The notes beneath the pieces were generated by a model that saw nothing but the letters and a program-made list of their open reading frames with translations, did no database searches and was not told the DNA's origin. The position numbers and the translations under genes are program-made. A stretch of DNA of 64,000 nt from Deltaproteobacteria bacterium (GTDB taxonomy: Bacteria > Myxococcota_A > Polyangia > Polyangiales > JADJMO01): the NCBI GenBank assembly GCA_025363655.1, contig JANYDK010000123.1:1-64000 (forward strand). The letters run 5' to 3'. Positions 18,448 to 31,000 of this stretch are shown here, piece after piece (position 1 is the first letter of the stretch; each line of letters begins with the position of its first letter).

Positions 18448-20496
18448 TCACGGCGGCGGGGTCGCGTCGGTTTCCTTCTTCGGAGCCGACTTGCCGTCGA
18501 CGGCCTTGGGCGCATCCTTGGGCGCATCCTTGGGCGCATCTTTGGGGGCTTCCTTGTCGGCGCCCTTGTCTTTGCCCTTGTCCTTGTTCTTCTTCGCGCC
18601 CGCCGGAACCGGACCGTCGTCCTCGACCTTCTTCTTCTTCTTCGACTTGTCGTCGTCGTCGGCCTTCGTCGGCTCGGCCTTCTTCGGCTCGGCGGTGTCG
18701 ATGACCTTCTGGAGGATGCTCTTCACGTCGGCGTCGGTGAGGGCGTCCTTCGCCGTGGCGACGACGAAGTCCTTGCCCTTGCTGCCACCGAGCTTGACGA
18801 TCGCCGAGCCGATGCTGCCGATCGCGTCGGTGAGCGCGAGGTTGCCGGTGGCGCTGCCGCGGTAGAGGTTGATGAACTTCTCGAGCTGCGGCTCCATGCC
18901 GGCCTCCGCGAGCGCGGCGACGCCGTCGGCGGTGTCGAGCAAGTCTTTCTGCGGGAGACCCGGATCGAGGAGCTGATCGAGGAGCGGCTGCGCGGCCTTC
19001 TTCTCTTTCATCGCCGCGAGCGCCTTGGCCATCGGGCCGACCGGCGGCGTGCGCGAGTCTTTGAGGAAGTTGGCGTGACGCGCGAGCATGTCGATCATGA
19101 TCGACGCGCCGTTTTTGCGGAGAGAAATGGCCTTGCGGGCCTCGTCCTTCATCGCCGCCGAGGTGCGATCGGCGTCGGCGACCTCGAGGAGGACCCGCGT
19201 CGCGTCTTCGTCCTCGTTGCTCGCGAGCTGCTGCACGAGATAGAGCTGCGCGGTCGCGAGCTCGTTGGCGCCGAGGGTGACGGCTTCCTTGATTTGATCG
19301 GTGAGGTCACCGCTCGGCTTGCCCGAACCGACGACGAGCGCATCGACGGCGACGTCGGCGGCGAGCACCGGCTTGCCGAGCGACATCGTCTTCACGAGCG
19401 CACCGTTGGCGGCCGAGAGGAGCTTGACGTCGCCCGCCTCGTCGACGGTGACCACGCCATCGTTGGCGGCCACTGCAGCGACGACGTCGGCCTTGCCGGT
19501 GTGGACCCACGCGAGCTTCGCGTCCTTGGCCGACCAGGCCATGACCAAGCGGTAATAACCGCCGTAAATGCGATCGCCGACGAAGCCGGCAGGGCCGTTC
19601 GGCGTCGGGCGACCGGCGAGGACCGTCTGATCGGTGGCGTCGGCTTTGAGCTTCTCGTCTTGCTCGGGACCGACGTAGATGTCGCGTCGCGAGACGCCGG
19701 GGAGCGCCTCGGGCGGGATGGCGATCGCGGAGCCGCCCGTCTTCGCCTTGGGGAGACCGGCGTCGAAGCGGACGAGGCGACCTTGACCGGCGAAGAGCGC
19801 GCCGCCGATGGCGAGGACGTGCGTCGTCTCGGTGTCGGTGATGAAGGTGGCCAGCTGCGCGCCCGAGTTGCCGTCGAACGCGGTGACGTAGAGCGCCTTC
19901 CACGGAACGAAGACGATGCCCGACGAGACGGCCGGACGTGCGAGCGGCATGTCGGTGGTCTTGTCGAACTTCACCGAGCCGTCGGGACCGAGGACCGCCA
20001 GGCGCGAGCCCTCTTCGGTCTTTAGCGTGAGCGCGGTGGTGGTGCCGTCGGAGCCGGCGCCGATGAGCTTGCCCTTGAGCGAAGCGTTCTTCCACATCAG
20101 CTTGCCGGTCTTGGCGTCGAGCGCGAAGACCTCGCCACCGCCGGAAGCGACGACGAGCGGGCCGGTGAGCGACGGACGACGATCGAGCGGGTGGCTCATC
20201 GTCCAGGTCTTGCCCGACTGGAGGTCGAGGCCGGTGATCTCGGCGGTGCCGGTCATGGCGACGACGGCGTCGGCACCGAGGGCCGGCGGCTGCTTGGCGA
20301 GCCGCTCGATGACCTTCTGCTGACCGGCCGCGTTGTTCTCGTCGTTGAGGCCTTCCTGCGAGAACGCGGTGCCGCTGACGGTGACGAGGTCACCGCTGGT
20401 GCCCGGGCAACCGGCGAGGGAAGCAAGGAACGCGAGGAGAATCGGCGAGGCGAAGACGACGTTGCGAAGCATGGGGCGGCTCATTTGCTCGCTCAT
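18448..20496 (-). CDS. Lipoprotein with PQQ-like propeller, HEAT-like region and charged tail
   Basis: 682 residues. Starts at an ATG overlapping the previous stop (ATGA), with GGAG seven bases before it. Signal with lipobox LAGC near residue 30. Residues about 60-350 contain PQQ-type propeller units (GEVFALDAKTGKLMW, LYVTAFDGNSGAQLA, WSAKDAKLAWVHTGK), followed by a helical HEAT-like part, and from about 600 a highly charged Lys/Asp tail with three perfect KDAP units. No catalytic site is visible. It resembles BamB-type scaffolds only in general fold. With the coupled HEAT protein upstream it probably forms an envelope-associated assembly of unknown purpose. Confidence 0.72.
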   Translation of the reverse strand: MSEQMSRPMLRNVVFASPILLAFLASLAGCPGTSGDLVTVSGTAFSQEGLNDENNAAGQQKVIERLAKQPPALGADAVVAMTGTAEITGLDLQSGKTWTMSHPLDRRPSLTGPLVVASGGGEVFALDAKTGKLMWKNASLKGKLIGAGSDGTTTALTLKTEEGSRLAVLGPDGSVKFDKTTDMPLARPAVSSGIVFVPWKALYVTAFDGNSGAQLATFITDTETTHVLAIGGALFAGQGRLVRFDAGLPKAKTGGSAIAIPPEALPGVSRRDIYVGPEQDEKLKADATDQTVLAGRPTPNGPAGFVGDRIYGGYYRLVMAWSAKDAKLAWVHTGKADVVAAVAANDGVVTVDEAGDVKLLSAANGALVKTMSLGKPVLAADVAVDALVVGSGKPSGDLTDQIKEAVTLGANELATAQLYLVQQLASNEDEDATRVLLEVADADRTSAAMKDEARKAISLRKNGASIMIDMLARHANFLKDSRTPPVGPMAKALAAMKEKKAAQPLLDQLLDPGLPQKDLLDTADGVAALAEAGMEPQLEKFINLYRGSATGNLALTDAIGSIGSAIVKLGGSKGKDFVVATAKDALTDADVKSILQKVIDTAEPKKAEPTKADDDDKSKKKKKVEDDGPVPAGAKKNKDKGKDKGADKEAPKDAPKDAPKDAPKAVDGKSAPKKETDATPPP
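18505..18540 (-). repeat. 12-bp tandem repeat encoding KDAP units
   Basis: Three perfect copies of CTTGGGCGCATC (plus strand) at 18505-18516, 18517-18528 and 18529-18540, followed by a degenerate fourth. In the minus-strand gene they encode Lys-Asp-Ala-Pro repeats in a disordered tail. In-frame copy-number change would alter only tail length. Confidence 0.85.
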
Positions 20497-20502
20497 TTGC
20501 TC
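20479..20502 (-). repeat. 12-bp direct duplication at a gene junction
   Basis: Two adjacent copies of GCTCATTTGCTC (plus strand). The duplication spans the stop codon of the HEAT-repeat gene and the first codons of the lipoprotein gene, creating two in-frame ATGs four codons apart. The upstream ATG is the one that overlaps the stop and has the better ribosome-binding site. Confidence 0.75.
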
Positions 20503-21341
20503 GCTCCTTCCAGATCTTTGATGGCCTTGTCGAGGGCTTCCTGCACGGCCTTGCTCTCGGTCTTTCCGAAGTTGTTCTTGAACTCGGTGAGGAACTCACG
20601 CGCCTTCTGCGAGGCGAGCTCGCGGACGGCGGTGATGACCTTCTTCTTCGAGTCGTCGGAGACGTCTTTGCGCGCCAGCTCTTGGCCAAGGCCGCTCGAG
20701 ATGACGTCGAAAGGCTTGTTTTTGAGGCGTTCGAGGAGCGCGTCGCAGGTCTTGGCGTCGCACAACTGACCGATGGAGACGGCCGCCTCGTTCACGCCCT
20801 TGTCGAGCGCGAGGATGAGGTCGGGGACCGCGTCGGTGGCCTTGGTCGAGCCGAGGATGGTCGCCGCGAACGCATGCACGCGGTTGTCGACGTCGCCGAG
20901 CGCTGCGCGCAGACCTTTGGTCGCGGCCGGCGAGGCTTTCGCGCCACCGAGGCACTTCACCGCAGCGACGCGGACGTCACCGTCGCGGTGGGCCATGTAC
21001 ATCTCACACGCTTCGAAGGCGGTCGGATCGTCGAGATCGCCGAGCGTCTCGAGCGCCTTCTTCACCAGCTCTTTGGAGAGGCCAGCCTTGAGGCGCGCGA
21101 CGATGGCGGCGGTGAACGCCTTGCCTCCGCCGTCCTTGCCCGCGCTGCGGATGATCGCGAGCGTGCTCTCGATCTTCGTCGCATCGGAGCCCTTCAGCGC
21201 TTCGTTGGCTTCCTTCGCGTCGATCTTGATCTTCGCGGCCACGGCTGTCGGCTTCTTCGCCGCGCCTTGCGCCATCGCGCCGGACGCGAGCAGGACCAAG
21301 GCGAGGGTCGCCCCCACTCCCCCAAGCTTGTGCATCGTCAT
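20493..21341 (-). CDS. Exported HEAT-repeat protein
   Basis: 282 residues. A cleavable-looking signal peptide ends near AMAQG (residue 25). The rest is built of helical HEAT-type repeats (FEACEMYMAHRDGDVRVAAVKCLG, LGDVDNRVHAFAATILG, VPDLILALDKGVNEAAVSIGQL), ending in a Lys-rich helical segment. Likely a periplasmic or surface protein-interaction scaffold. Translationally coupled by ATGA overlap to the PQQ/HEAT lipoprotein gene, so the two probably work together. No enzymatic motif. Biological role unknown. Confidence 0.75.
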   Translation of the reverse strand: MTMHKLGGVGATLALVLLASGAMAQGAAKKPTAVAAKIKIDAKEANEALKGSDATKIESTLAIIRSAGKDGGGKAFTAAIVARLKAGLSKELVKKALETLGDLDDPTAFEACEMYMAHRDGDVRVAAVKCLGGAKASPAATKGLRAALGDVDNRVHAFAATILGSTKATDAVPDLILALDKGVNEAAVSIGQLCDAKTCDALLERLKNKPFDVISSGLGQELARKDVSDDSKKKVITAVRELASQKAREFLTEFKNNFGKTESKAVQEALDKAIKDLEGASK

Positions 21342-21441
21342 GCGCCGCGGTGTAGGTCGGTATGCGCGCGGGGGTCAAATGACTGGGAAATCCTGGGTGC
21401 TCTCCCCTTCGCGACGGACACCGGTCTAGGCTCCGACCCTC

Positions 21442-23079
21442 GTGCGCCGCCGCCCTCTCCCCCCTCGCGCGGTCCGCTGGTCGGGCCGATTTCTCGCTAT
21501 TTTTGCGCTTTTCGTGGTGCTCGTCGGCCTCTTCGGGACACGAGCGGCGATGGCGGGACCGAACGATGGCCTGCCGAAATCGACCGTCGCGCTCGACCGG
21601 ACGACGCCGAGGCGATCGCTCGAGGGCTTCGTTCAAGCGGTGCACGCGAGTGACTTGCTCCGCGCTGCCTACTACCTCGATCTGCGTGGAGTCCCGCGCG
21701 GCCAGCAGGCCACCGACGGACCGATGCTCGCCCGCGAGCTCTCGTACGTCATCGATCAGAAGCTGATCGTCGACTACGCGAAGGTCGACGACTCGCCCGA
21801 AGGAGGCGTCGCTCCGCAGGCCGCGGTGGTCATCGGCAGCGTGGTCGTCGACGACGAGCCGGTGCCGATCTCGCTCACCCGTGTGCGCTGCGACGACGGC
21901 GTGATGCGTTGGCTGGTGTCACGGACGACGCTCTCGATGGTGCCGCCGCTGTGGAATGCCTACGGTGCGCACGAGTTCGAAGAAAAACTCCCGCCGTGGC
22001 TCGCGCGACGCGTCCTCGGCAACGCGGTCTGGCAGTGGCTGGCGCTCTTCGGTCTCCTCGTCGGCAGCTACGTCGTCGGGCGCATCGTCAGCGCGATCCT
22101 CGTCAGCGTCGCGCGACGATTGGCGCGGCAAACGAAGACGCCGTGGGACGACGCGATCATCGAGGCGGCAAGGCGACCGCTGCGGATGCTGCTGACGGTG
22201 CTGACGCTGCGGGCCGCGGTCGAACCGCTTCATCTGACGGCGAACGTGCAGATGATCGCCGAGCGCATCTCCTACACGTTCCTCGTCGTCGGTGGGGCGT
22301 GGTTCGTCATGCGCAGCGTCAGCGTCGGCTCGGCGTGGATCGCCGCGCACATTCCCGACGATCCGCTCGCCGAGCAGCGCACGCGCGGGATGCGTACGCA
22401 GCTGGCGGTGATGGAGCGGGTGACGAGCGTCATCCTCGTCATCGTCGCCGCCGCGGTGGTGCTCATCCAATTCGATTTCGTGCGCAGCGTCGGCCTCTCG
22501 CTCCTCGCCTCGGCAGGCATCGCCGGCATCGTCCTCGGCATCGCCGCGCAGAAGTCGCTCGCCGGCGTCATCGCTGGGATTCAGCTCTCGATCACGCAGC
22601 CGATCCGAATCGGCGACGTCGTCGTCATCGAGAACGAACAGGGCGAGATCGAGGAGATCAGCCTCACCTACGTCACGGTGCGGGTGTGGGACGGTCGACG
22701 ATTGATGGTGCCGATTGGTCGCTTCCTCGATCAGCCGTTCCAGAACTGGACGAAGACGAGCCGCGAGCTCCTCGGCACGGTGCTGATGCCCGTCGACTTC
22801 CTGACGCCGATCGATCGGCTGCGCGACGAGGTGACGACGTTCTGCGAGAACCATCCGGCGTGGGATCGCAGGCGCTGTCGCGTCCAGGTCACCGACATGA
22901 GCGATCGATCGATGACGCTTCGTGCGGTGGTCTCGTCGGCGAACGCAGACGATCTCTGGACGCTTCGTTGCGACCTCCGCGAGCACTTGGTGACGGTGCT
23001 GCAGAAGCTCGACAGCGGCGCCCACTTCGCCAAGCAGCGCACGCTCAACACCGAGGAACTGAGCGATAAATCAGGGTGA
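21442..23079 (+). CDS. MscS-family mechanosensitive ion channel
   Basis: 545 residues from a GTG start. An N-terminal hydrophobic signal or anchor (about 17-37) is followed by a periplasmic domain of about 130 residues, several membrane segments between about 185 and 375, the Gly/Ala-rich pore helix (LLASAGIAGIVLGIAAQKSLAGVIAGIQLSI, read in parts), the conserved IRIGDVVVIENEQGEIEEISLTYVTVR beta domain start and the cytoplasmic vestibule. Typical role is gated release of solutes on osmotic downshock. Divergent from the HEAT gene by 100 bases and overlapping the convergent beta-helix gene by 9 bases. Confidence 0.9.
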   Translation: MRRRPLPPRAVRWSGRFLAIFALFVVLVGLFGTRAAMAGPNDGLPKSTVALDRTTPRRSLEGFVQAVHASDLLRAAYYLDLRGVPRGQQATDGPMLARELSYVIDQKLIVDYAKVDDSPEGGVAPQAAVVIGSVVVDDEPVPISLTRVRCDDGVMRWLVSRTTLSMVPPLWNAYGAHEFEEKLPPWLARRVLGNAVWQWLALFGLLVGSYVVGRIVSAILVSVARRLARQTKTPWDDAIIEAARRPLRMLLTVLTLRAAVEPLHLTANVQMIAERISYTFLVVGGAWFVMRSVSVGSAWIAAHIPDDPLAEQRTRGMRTQLAVMERVTSVILVIVAAAVVLIQFDFVRSVGLSLLASAGIAGIVLGIAAQKSLAGVIAGIQLSITQPIRIGDVVVIENEQGEIEEISLTYVTVRVWDGRRLMVPIGRFLDQPFQNWTKTSRELLGTVLMPVDFLTPIDRLRDEVTTFCENHPAWDRRRCRVQVTDMSDRSMTLRAVVSSANADDLWTLRCDLREHLVTVLQKLDSGAHFAKQRTLNTEELSDKSG

Positions 23080-24735
23080 TTTGCTCGAGGCTTGGGTCGT
23101 CGGCGTGGGCGAGACCTTCGGGCCGGCCCCGGTGCCGCCGCCCGAACCGCCGGCACCTGCCTTCCCGCCGCCGCCGCCGTAGCCCATGCCGCTGGAGCCG
23201 CCGCTTCCGGTACCGAAGCTGCCCACCGATCCGAGGCCGACGCCGCCGCTGCCGCCACCGCCGGCGCCGCTCCCCTTCATGCCGAGGCCGCCGTAGCCGA
23301 CGGAGTCGCCGACGCCGATCATGTTGCCCGTCTCTGCGCCGAGCCCCATGTCACCGAGGCCGGACCCGCCGAAGGCGGATGAGCCGAAAGCGGTGAGGAA
23401 CGGGTCGATCCAGCATAAATCCTGGCCGATCGAGACGTTGCCCTGGGCCTTCGATTCGTGACCGTGGCAGTTCTCACCGCCGCCGCTCATCGCCGCCGCG
23501 ACGTTGTCTTTGAAGGTGTTGTGGAGGATGACGACGCCCTTCTCGTTGCTCGGGAGGAGGATGACGTAGCTCTCCATGCGACCGAGGAGACCGATGGAGC
23601 CGTAGCCACCCGCGCCGACCCAGTTGCCGCCGTGCTCGAAGGTGCAGCCGTCGATGACGGTGCCGGCGGGTGCGTCGTAGAGCGAGAGAGAAGCCCACTC
23701 ACCACCCGGCGCCGCCGCGCTCGCGAGGAAGCGCACCTTGCGTGCGACGATGGCGCCAGCACCCTTCTTCGAGGTCGCGTTGCCGACGTCGATGCCGACA
23801 CCAGTGCCGAGGCGGAGCTCGTTGCCTTCGCCGACATCGAAAATTGCAGGCGATTTCTTGTCACCGCTGTCGACGACGAGTTGCTGGACGACGCTGATGG
23901 GCACGGCGAGCTTGGGCCAGGCGATCGACTTGGTGACGTTGCCGAAGACGGTGACGCCTGGGGCGAGCGTGCTCTCACCGATGACGGCGAGGGTCTGCGC
24001 GGGGAGCACCACGCTCGTCGTCACGTCTTCGGTGTCGAGCGCGCGGAAGCTGGCGATCGAAGCGGCTTCGTGAACGACGACCGCGGGACCGTCGGCGTGG
24101 GCGACGCGCAGATGTTCGAGCGAGACGTTGCGCGCTCCCTTGGCGAGGATGACGGCCGCGCGCGTCGGCATCTCGAATGGAGAGGCGGGCGCGCCGATCG
24201 AACCCTTGATGCCGTAGTGCATCGGCAGTGACGGAGCATCGGCGCCGGCATCGGTTGCGGCGACGATGGGCGCGCCACCGGCGTACTCGACGGTTGCTTG
24301 GAGGAGGGTCGAGCCGCCCGCTGCGCCGTCGTCGGCGAAGGTGATTCCCAGCCAATTTCCGGGCGATTTCTTCTCGCCATGGCTGGTGAAGACGACCTTC
24401 GACTGCTCGGTGCCGCGCGCGAGGAGGATGCCCTTCTCGATGACGAGGCCCGCGCCGGGATCGAACGCGAGCGTGCCGCCAGGCTCGACCACCAGCTTGG
24501 CGCCGTTCTTCACGACCAACGTGCGCGAGACCACGGCGATGCAACCGGTGGAGACGACCGCGTCTTTGTCGAGCACGCCCGAGGCCGGGAGCGCGCACGA
24601 CGGCTTGCCCTCGCGACCTTCGTTCTCTGCGACCGGCTTCACCTCGCTCTTCTTGCGACCGCAGGCCGAGAGCGTCGCCAGCGTGAGCAGCGCGACGGGT
24701 AGCGCGATCGAGAGGCAAAGGGAGCGCCTGCGCAT
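23071..24735 (-). CDS. Beta-helix-like lipoprotein with Gly-rich tail
   Basis: 554 residues, ATG at 24735 with GAGG seven bases upstream. Lipobox LSAC gives Cys25. Residues about 60-430 consist of short beta-strand repeats typical of right-handed parallel beta-helices (LVVKNGAKLVVEPGGTLAF, VVILHNTFKDNVAAAM). From about 450 the chain becomes an extreme Gly/Ser tail (GGLGMKGSGAGGGGSG and similar) of about 100 residues ending in a Ser/Thr/Pro segment. The helix part may bind carbohydrate or protein at the cell surface. The tail is likely disordered. No catalytic residues assigned. Confidence 0.72.
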   Translation of the reverse strand: MRRRSLCLSIALPVALLTLATLSACGRKKSEVKPVAENEGREGKPSCALPASGVLDKDAVVSTGCIAVVSRTLVVKNGAKLVVEPGGTLAFDPGAGLVIEKGILLARGTEQSKVVFTSHGEKKSPGNWLGITFADDGAAGGSTLLQATVEYAGGAPIVAATDAGADAPSLPMHYGIKGSIGAPASPFEMPTRAAVILAKGARNVSLEHLRVAHADGPAVVVHEAASIASFRALDTEDVTTSVVLPAQTLAVIGESTLAPGVTVFGNVTKSIAWPKLAVPISVVQQLVVDSGDKKSPAIFDVGEGNELRLGTGVGIDVGNATSKKGAGAIVARKVRFLASAAAPGGEWASLSLYDAPAGTVIDGCTFEHGGNWVGAGGYGSIGLLGRMESYVILLPSNEKGVVILHNTFKDNVAAAMSGGGENCHGHESKAQGNVSIGQDLCWIDPFLTAFGSSAFGGSGLGDMGLGAETGNMIGVGDSVGYGGLGMKGSGAGGGGSGGVGLGSVGSFGTGSGGSSGMGYGGGGGKAGAGGSGGGTGAGPKVSPTPTTQASSKSP

Positions 24736-24764
24736 GATGGGACCTCGACGGATGAGACGGCTGC

Positions 24765-26900
<2,136 letters not shown>

Positions 26901-26965
26901 CCGATGAAACTAGCGCAAATGGAAGGCGCGTGCCCTCTCGGCTCGAGAAGCATCTCGTTTCGTGA

Positions 26966-27415
26966 TCACGGAGTACCGACGCGTGAGGGCACGCCGAGGT
27001 AGCCGACGACGTCACCGAGGAAATCTTCCGCGAGCGTGATCTCGGCGGCGGCGACGTTGGTCGACGGCGGCGGGACGTAGTCTTCACTCTCGGGAGCCAT
27101 CGCCAGCGCGCTGCCGATCTCGATGGCGCGAATGTAATGGGAGAGCTGCTCGGGGAAGATGCGGTTGAGCTCGACGACGATGAGCGCAGGGTCGCTGAGG
27201 ACGACGCGCTTGTGCGCATACACGAGCGCCGCGCCGAGCAGCTGCATCGCCATCTGCACGTGCGAGGCGGCGAAGCCAGGGCACGACATCATCAAGAGGC
27301 GCCGGGCGATGACGAGGTTGGTTCGCGCGTTGTCGACGAGGTGGTCGACCATTCGATCGCCCGTGGGGCGGCTCGAGTCGACCGTGGGCTGCATGTCCAT
27401 CAACGTGGCGCGCAC
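26966..27415 (-). CDS. Hypothetical protein, helical
   Basis: 149 residues from GTG at 27415, supported by GAGG five bases upstream. Mainly helical, with one amphipathic Met/Ala-rich stretch (SHVQMAMQLLGAALVYAHKR) and a Pro-containing linker near 110. No signal, membrane segment or recognisable motif. Flanked by the YyaL-family gene and a lipoprotein gene on the same strand, 65 and 75 bases away. Confidence 0.55.
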   Translation of the reverse strand: MRATLMDMQPTVDSSRPTGDRMVDHLVDNARTNLVIARRLLMMSCPGFAASHVQMAMQLLGAALVYAHKRVVLSDPALIVVELNRIFPEQLSHYIRAIEIGSALAMAPESEDYVPPPSTNVAAAEITLAEDFLGDVVGYLGVPSRVGTP

Positions 27416-27490
27416 GTGAACCTCATCTTTCGCCGCGCTTTCGCCGGATGGGAAAACCCGTATCCAGCTGTCGGGTTGGAGGCCGCGGCG

Positions 27491-28018
27491 TTACTTCAAT
27501 CCGCAGTCGCCTTTTTCTCGGTGAAGGTGGAAGACCGCGTAGATCTGGGCGGGGGCGCCAGGAGCGGCGGGCCGGCGACTGCCTTCCGAGGTGCCGCGGA
27601 TGAGGCGCACTTCGACGTCACCGGACTTGAGCAGCGAGAGCACCACGTTGACGTCGGTGGTGCCGAGCGAGGCGAGCGCGAGCACGTCTTTGACGTGACC
27701 TTCGCCGAACGAGAACTGCGAGAGCGAGTCGCTCGCCAGCTCGGGGATGATGAGGATGGCCGAGGCGCTCAGCTTCTCGCCTGGCGTCAGCTCGGTCGTC
27801 CACAGCTGACCGGGTGCGTTCTGAAGGTTGTCGGCGTCGAGAACGAGCCGCATTTTCGCGGTCGCGGAGACGTCTTTGGCACGAACGAAGGGCGCGCCGA
27901 CGATGTCGCCGCAATAGCTCTCGTCGGCCGAGGTCGAGAAACGCGAGGTGTCGGCGCATCCGGTGATGGCGAACGCGAACGCGATCGTGAGCGGCGCGAA
28001 ATAGGGGAGCACGCGCAT
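27491..28018 (-). CDS. Lipoprotein downstream of TPR/HEAT scaffold
   Basis: 175 residues from ATG 28018, 14 bases after the stop of the large TPR/HEAT gene. The frame is open much further upstream, but only this ATG gives the signal peptide (lipobox AITGC, Cys21). The mature part looks like a single beta-rich domain (ATAKMRLVLDADNLQNAPGQ, then a Ser/Ile-rich strand and VNVVLSLLKSGDVEVRLIRG). It is probably an envelope protein cotranscribed with the scaffold protein. No family recognised and no clear Shine-Dalgarno sequence. Confidence 0.62.
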   Translation of the reverse strand: MRVLPYFAPLTIAFAFAITGCADTSRFSTSADESYCGDIVGAPFVRAKDVSATAKMRLVLDADNLQNAPGQLWTTELTPGEKLSASAILIIPELASDSLSQFSFGEGHVKDVLALASLGTTDVNVVLSLLKSGDVEVRLIRGTSEGSRRPAAPGAPAQIYAVFHLHREKGDCGLK

Positions 28019-28032
28019 GACGAGAGGGAAGC

Positions 28033-31000
28033 TTACTTCTTCGCCAGGAGCACGGCGGCGATCGCACGCACCCGCGGTTCGGCGTCCGACTTCGCGGCCT
28101 GCTCGAGCACCGGGCGGGCCTCCGGCCTGTCGGTCGCCGCGAGGGCACGGAGCGCGGTCTCGCGGACGAACGCATATTCGTCGCCGAGGGCTGATTTCTG
28201 CAGCGGCGCGAGCACGTCGGCCTTCGGATCGCGCTTGCCGATGGCCCCGAGGGCGCGAGCGGCATCGGCGCGCACCGACCAAAGTTTCGCCGACGAGAGG
28301 AGCTTGGCGAGCGCGGGCACCGACGAGCCATCGCCGCGGAGCGAGAGCTCTTCGACGGCGAGGCGCTGCACGTCGACCGAGGCATCGGTGAGCGCATCGA
28401 CGAGCGCGTCGCGGGCGACCGGGGTCTCGCGTCGGCCGAGCCAACGAATCGCGCGCGTTTGCACCGCGAGCTCGGGGTGGTGGACGAGTCCGGCGACGAA
28501 CGGCTCGCAGGCGACGGCGAGGCGACGTGCGGCTTCGAGCGGCGGAGCACCAGAATCTTTGGCGCCGAAGCCTTCGGTGAAGACGCCGAACGAAGCACCC
28601 GGAGAGGCGAGCATCGCGTCGAGGACGACGATGGTGCGATCTTTCGAAGTCTGCAGCGCGGTCTCGGCGGCGGCGGTGAGCGGCTTTTCGTAGGCGACGA
28701 GCGCGGCGCCGAAATCGGCCGCGGTGTAGGTGGTGGGGACGAGCGCGTTGATCGCACCTTCGGAGGTCAAATCGCCTTCGGGCACGGGCATCGGGTCGGC
28801 GACCGCGCGGAATTCGCCGGCTGCGAGCGCGGCGAGCGCGATGGTTCCGGCGCGACGGAGCTTGGCGTCGCCGTCGATGGCGGCCTCGGCGAAGGAGGTC
28901 ACCGGCGCATCGGTCGCGGCCGAGGGCTTGGCCTTCGGATCCTTCTTTCCCTTGCCGGCGAGCACCATTCGCGCGAGCGCGAGGAGCGCGGCGCGTCGTT
29001 CGATGGGCTTCGTCGAGGTCTCGAGCCTTCCGGTGAGGATCGATCGCGACGCTGCTTCGCCGATTTCGCCGAGCGCATAGAGCACCGCCGCGCGGCTGTT
29101 GTCGTCGGCCTCGCTGCGACCGAGGAAGGCCATCAGCACAGGCAAATGCGCCTTGTCGTGCGTCTTCGCCAAATGAAGGACGCCGAAGATTCGCATCTGG
29201 ATCGGGAGCGCTTCGAGGGCTTCGACGAGTCGCACCGCCAGCGGCGTCGCCTTCTTGTCGTCGATGCGAGCGAGGCCCCACGCTGCGGCGATGGCGACGG
29301 CGTCACCCGGGCGCGGCCCCGTCTTGGGGAAGAGATACTCCTCGTACTTGGGCACCAGCGCCGGATCGCGGAGCGCACCGCAGGCCACCATCGCGCGCGC
29401 ACGCATCGACGGATCGCCTGCTTTTCCCGTGGCATACGTGAAGAGAGGCGCGCCGGCGGTCTTGTTCTCGACGAACGCGAGGACCTCGATCGCGGTCCGC
29501 TGCTGGGCGACGTCGGCGTCGGAGAGCGCGTCGATGAGCGGCTGGACCGCGCGCGCGCCGATCTTCACGAGCCGCGCGTGGGCCACCGTCGCGTCGGGAC
29601 CCCCGAGCTTCACTTGATAGATGAGCGGCGCCGTCAGGTTGGCGTAGACCTCGACGAGGAGACGCCGATAGACCGCTTTTTGCGGGTTGCTGAGCGCGAT
29701 CGGGAGGAGCTCGGTCTCGAGGACTTCGAGCGTGCCGCGCTTCTGGTTGATGGCGGTGGAGAAACGAATCGCGTTGGCGACGAGCTCGTCGTCGCCCGAG
29801 CCACGCATGACGCGACGATAGAGCGCGTCGGCCTCGACCTCTTCGCCGCCCGCGAGCAGCAGCTCGGCGAGCTCGAAGTAGACCGCCCACAGCTTCGGGT
29901 TGTGGGTGATCGCGAGGCGAAACTCTTTGATCGCCGACGGGAAGTCCTGCAGCGCGCTGTACTTTTCGCCCAGCTTTTTGTGCCCATCCGCGTCTTGCGG
30001 GGAGAGCGCGACGGCGGCAGCGGCGTAGCGGATGGCGTCTTCGTCCTTGTACGTCTGTTCGGCGTAGTTCGCGAGGCGCGTGTAGTAGACGCGCGCGCTC
30101 TTCGGGTCGGCCTTCACCAGCTCCTCGAGGATGGCCATCGCCTCGGAGATTTTCCCCTGGTTCACGAGCACGCGCTCGAGCACGAGGCGCGCATCGATGT
30201 CGCCCGGAGCCTCTTTGATGATCGCCCGCAGCGTCGTCTCGGCGTCGATGTGCCGACGAAGGTGGAGCTGCACCTCGGCGAGGAGACGCCCTGATTCGAG
30301 ATCGACCGGCGGACCCTTGAAGGCGAGCGTCAGCGGAGCGATCTGCGCGTCGAGCTTCTTCTGCGCCAGCCAGAGCAAGACCAAGTGCGTGCGCGCCTCG
30401 CGACGGACGAGCTTGTCGACGTCGTTGCGCTTGAGGATGGTCTCCCAGATGCCTTGCGCCTCGATGTACTTGTGCACGCGCTCGAGCGCGGTCGCGTAGC
30501 CTTTTTGCAGCGGAATTTCCGCGGGCGAGAGGTCGATCGCCTGCTTGTAGGCGTCGAGCGCGTCGTCCCCGAGATCGTGATCGAGGTAGACCTCGCCGAG
30601 CGCCGCCAGCCCCTTCGCCTTCGGCGTGATCACCGTCAGGAGGCGCTTCCAGATCTCCTTCGCCTTCGGCGTCTGCCCGCGCTGGTAGTAGTAATCGCCG
30701 AGATCGACGATGTAGCTCGGATCGTTGGCGTTGCTCCCCGCGAGCTTCTCCATGAGCGCGAGGGCGAGCTTGTCTTCGCCGATTTGCGAGTAGTAGTTGG
30801 CGAGCCGCTGGAGGACGTCGGGATCGCCCGCCGCCGAGCCTTCGAGCGTCTTCAGCTTGCCCATGCACTTCGGCTTCTCGCCGCGACCGATGAGCAAGTC
30901 GCAGAAATCGAAGACGTACTGCGGCTGACCTTTGGCGTGACTGATGAGCTGCTCGTACTGCTTGATCGCTTCTTCGATCTTCGACTGCTCCTTCAAGAGA

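Noticed and set aside
17372-20025. Two long plus-strand ORFs of about 500 and 600 residues opposite the oxidase and PQQ lipoprotein genes.
   Set aside because: They are antisense shadows: compositions are Arg/Asp-rich and no domain is readable, while the minus-strand genes have clear family motifs.
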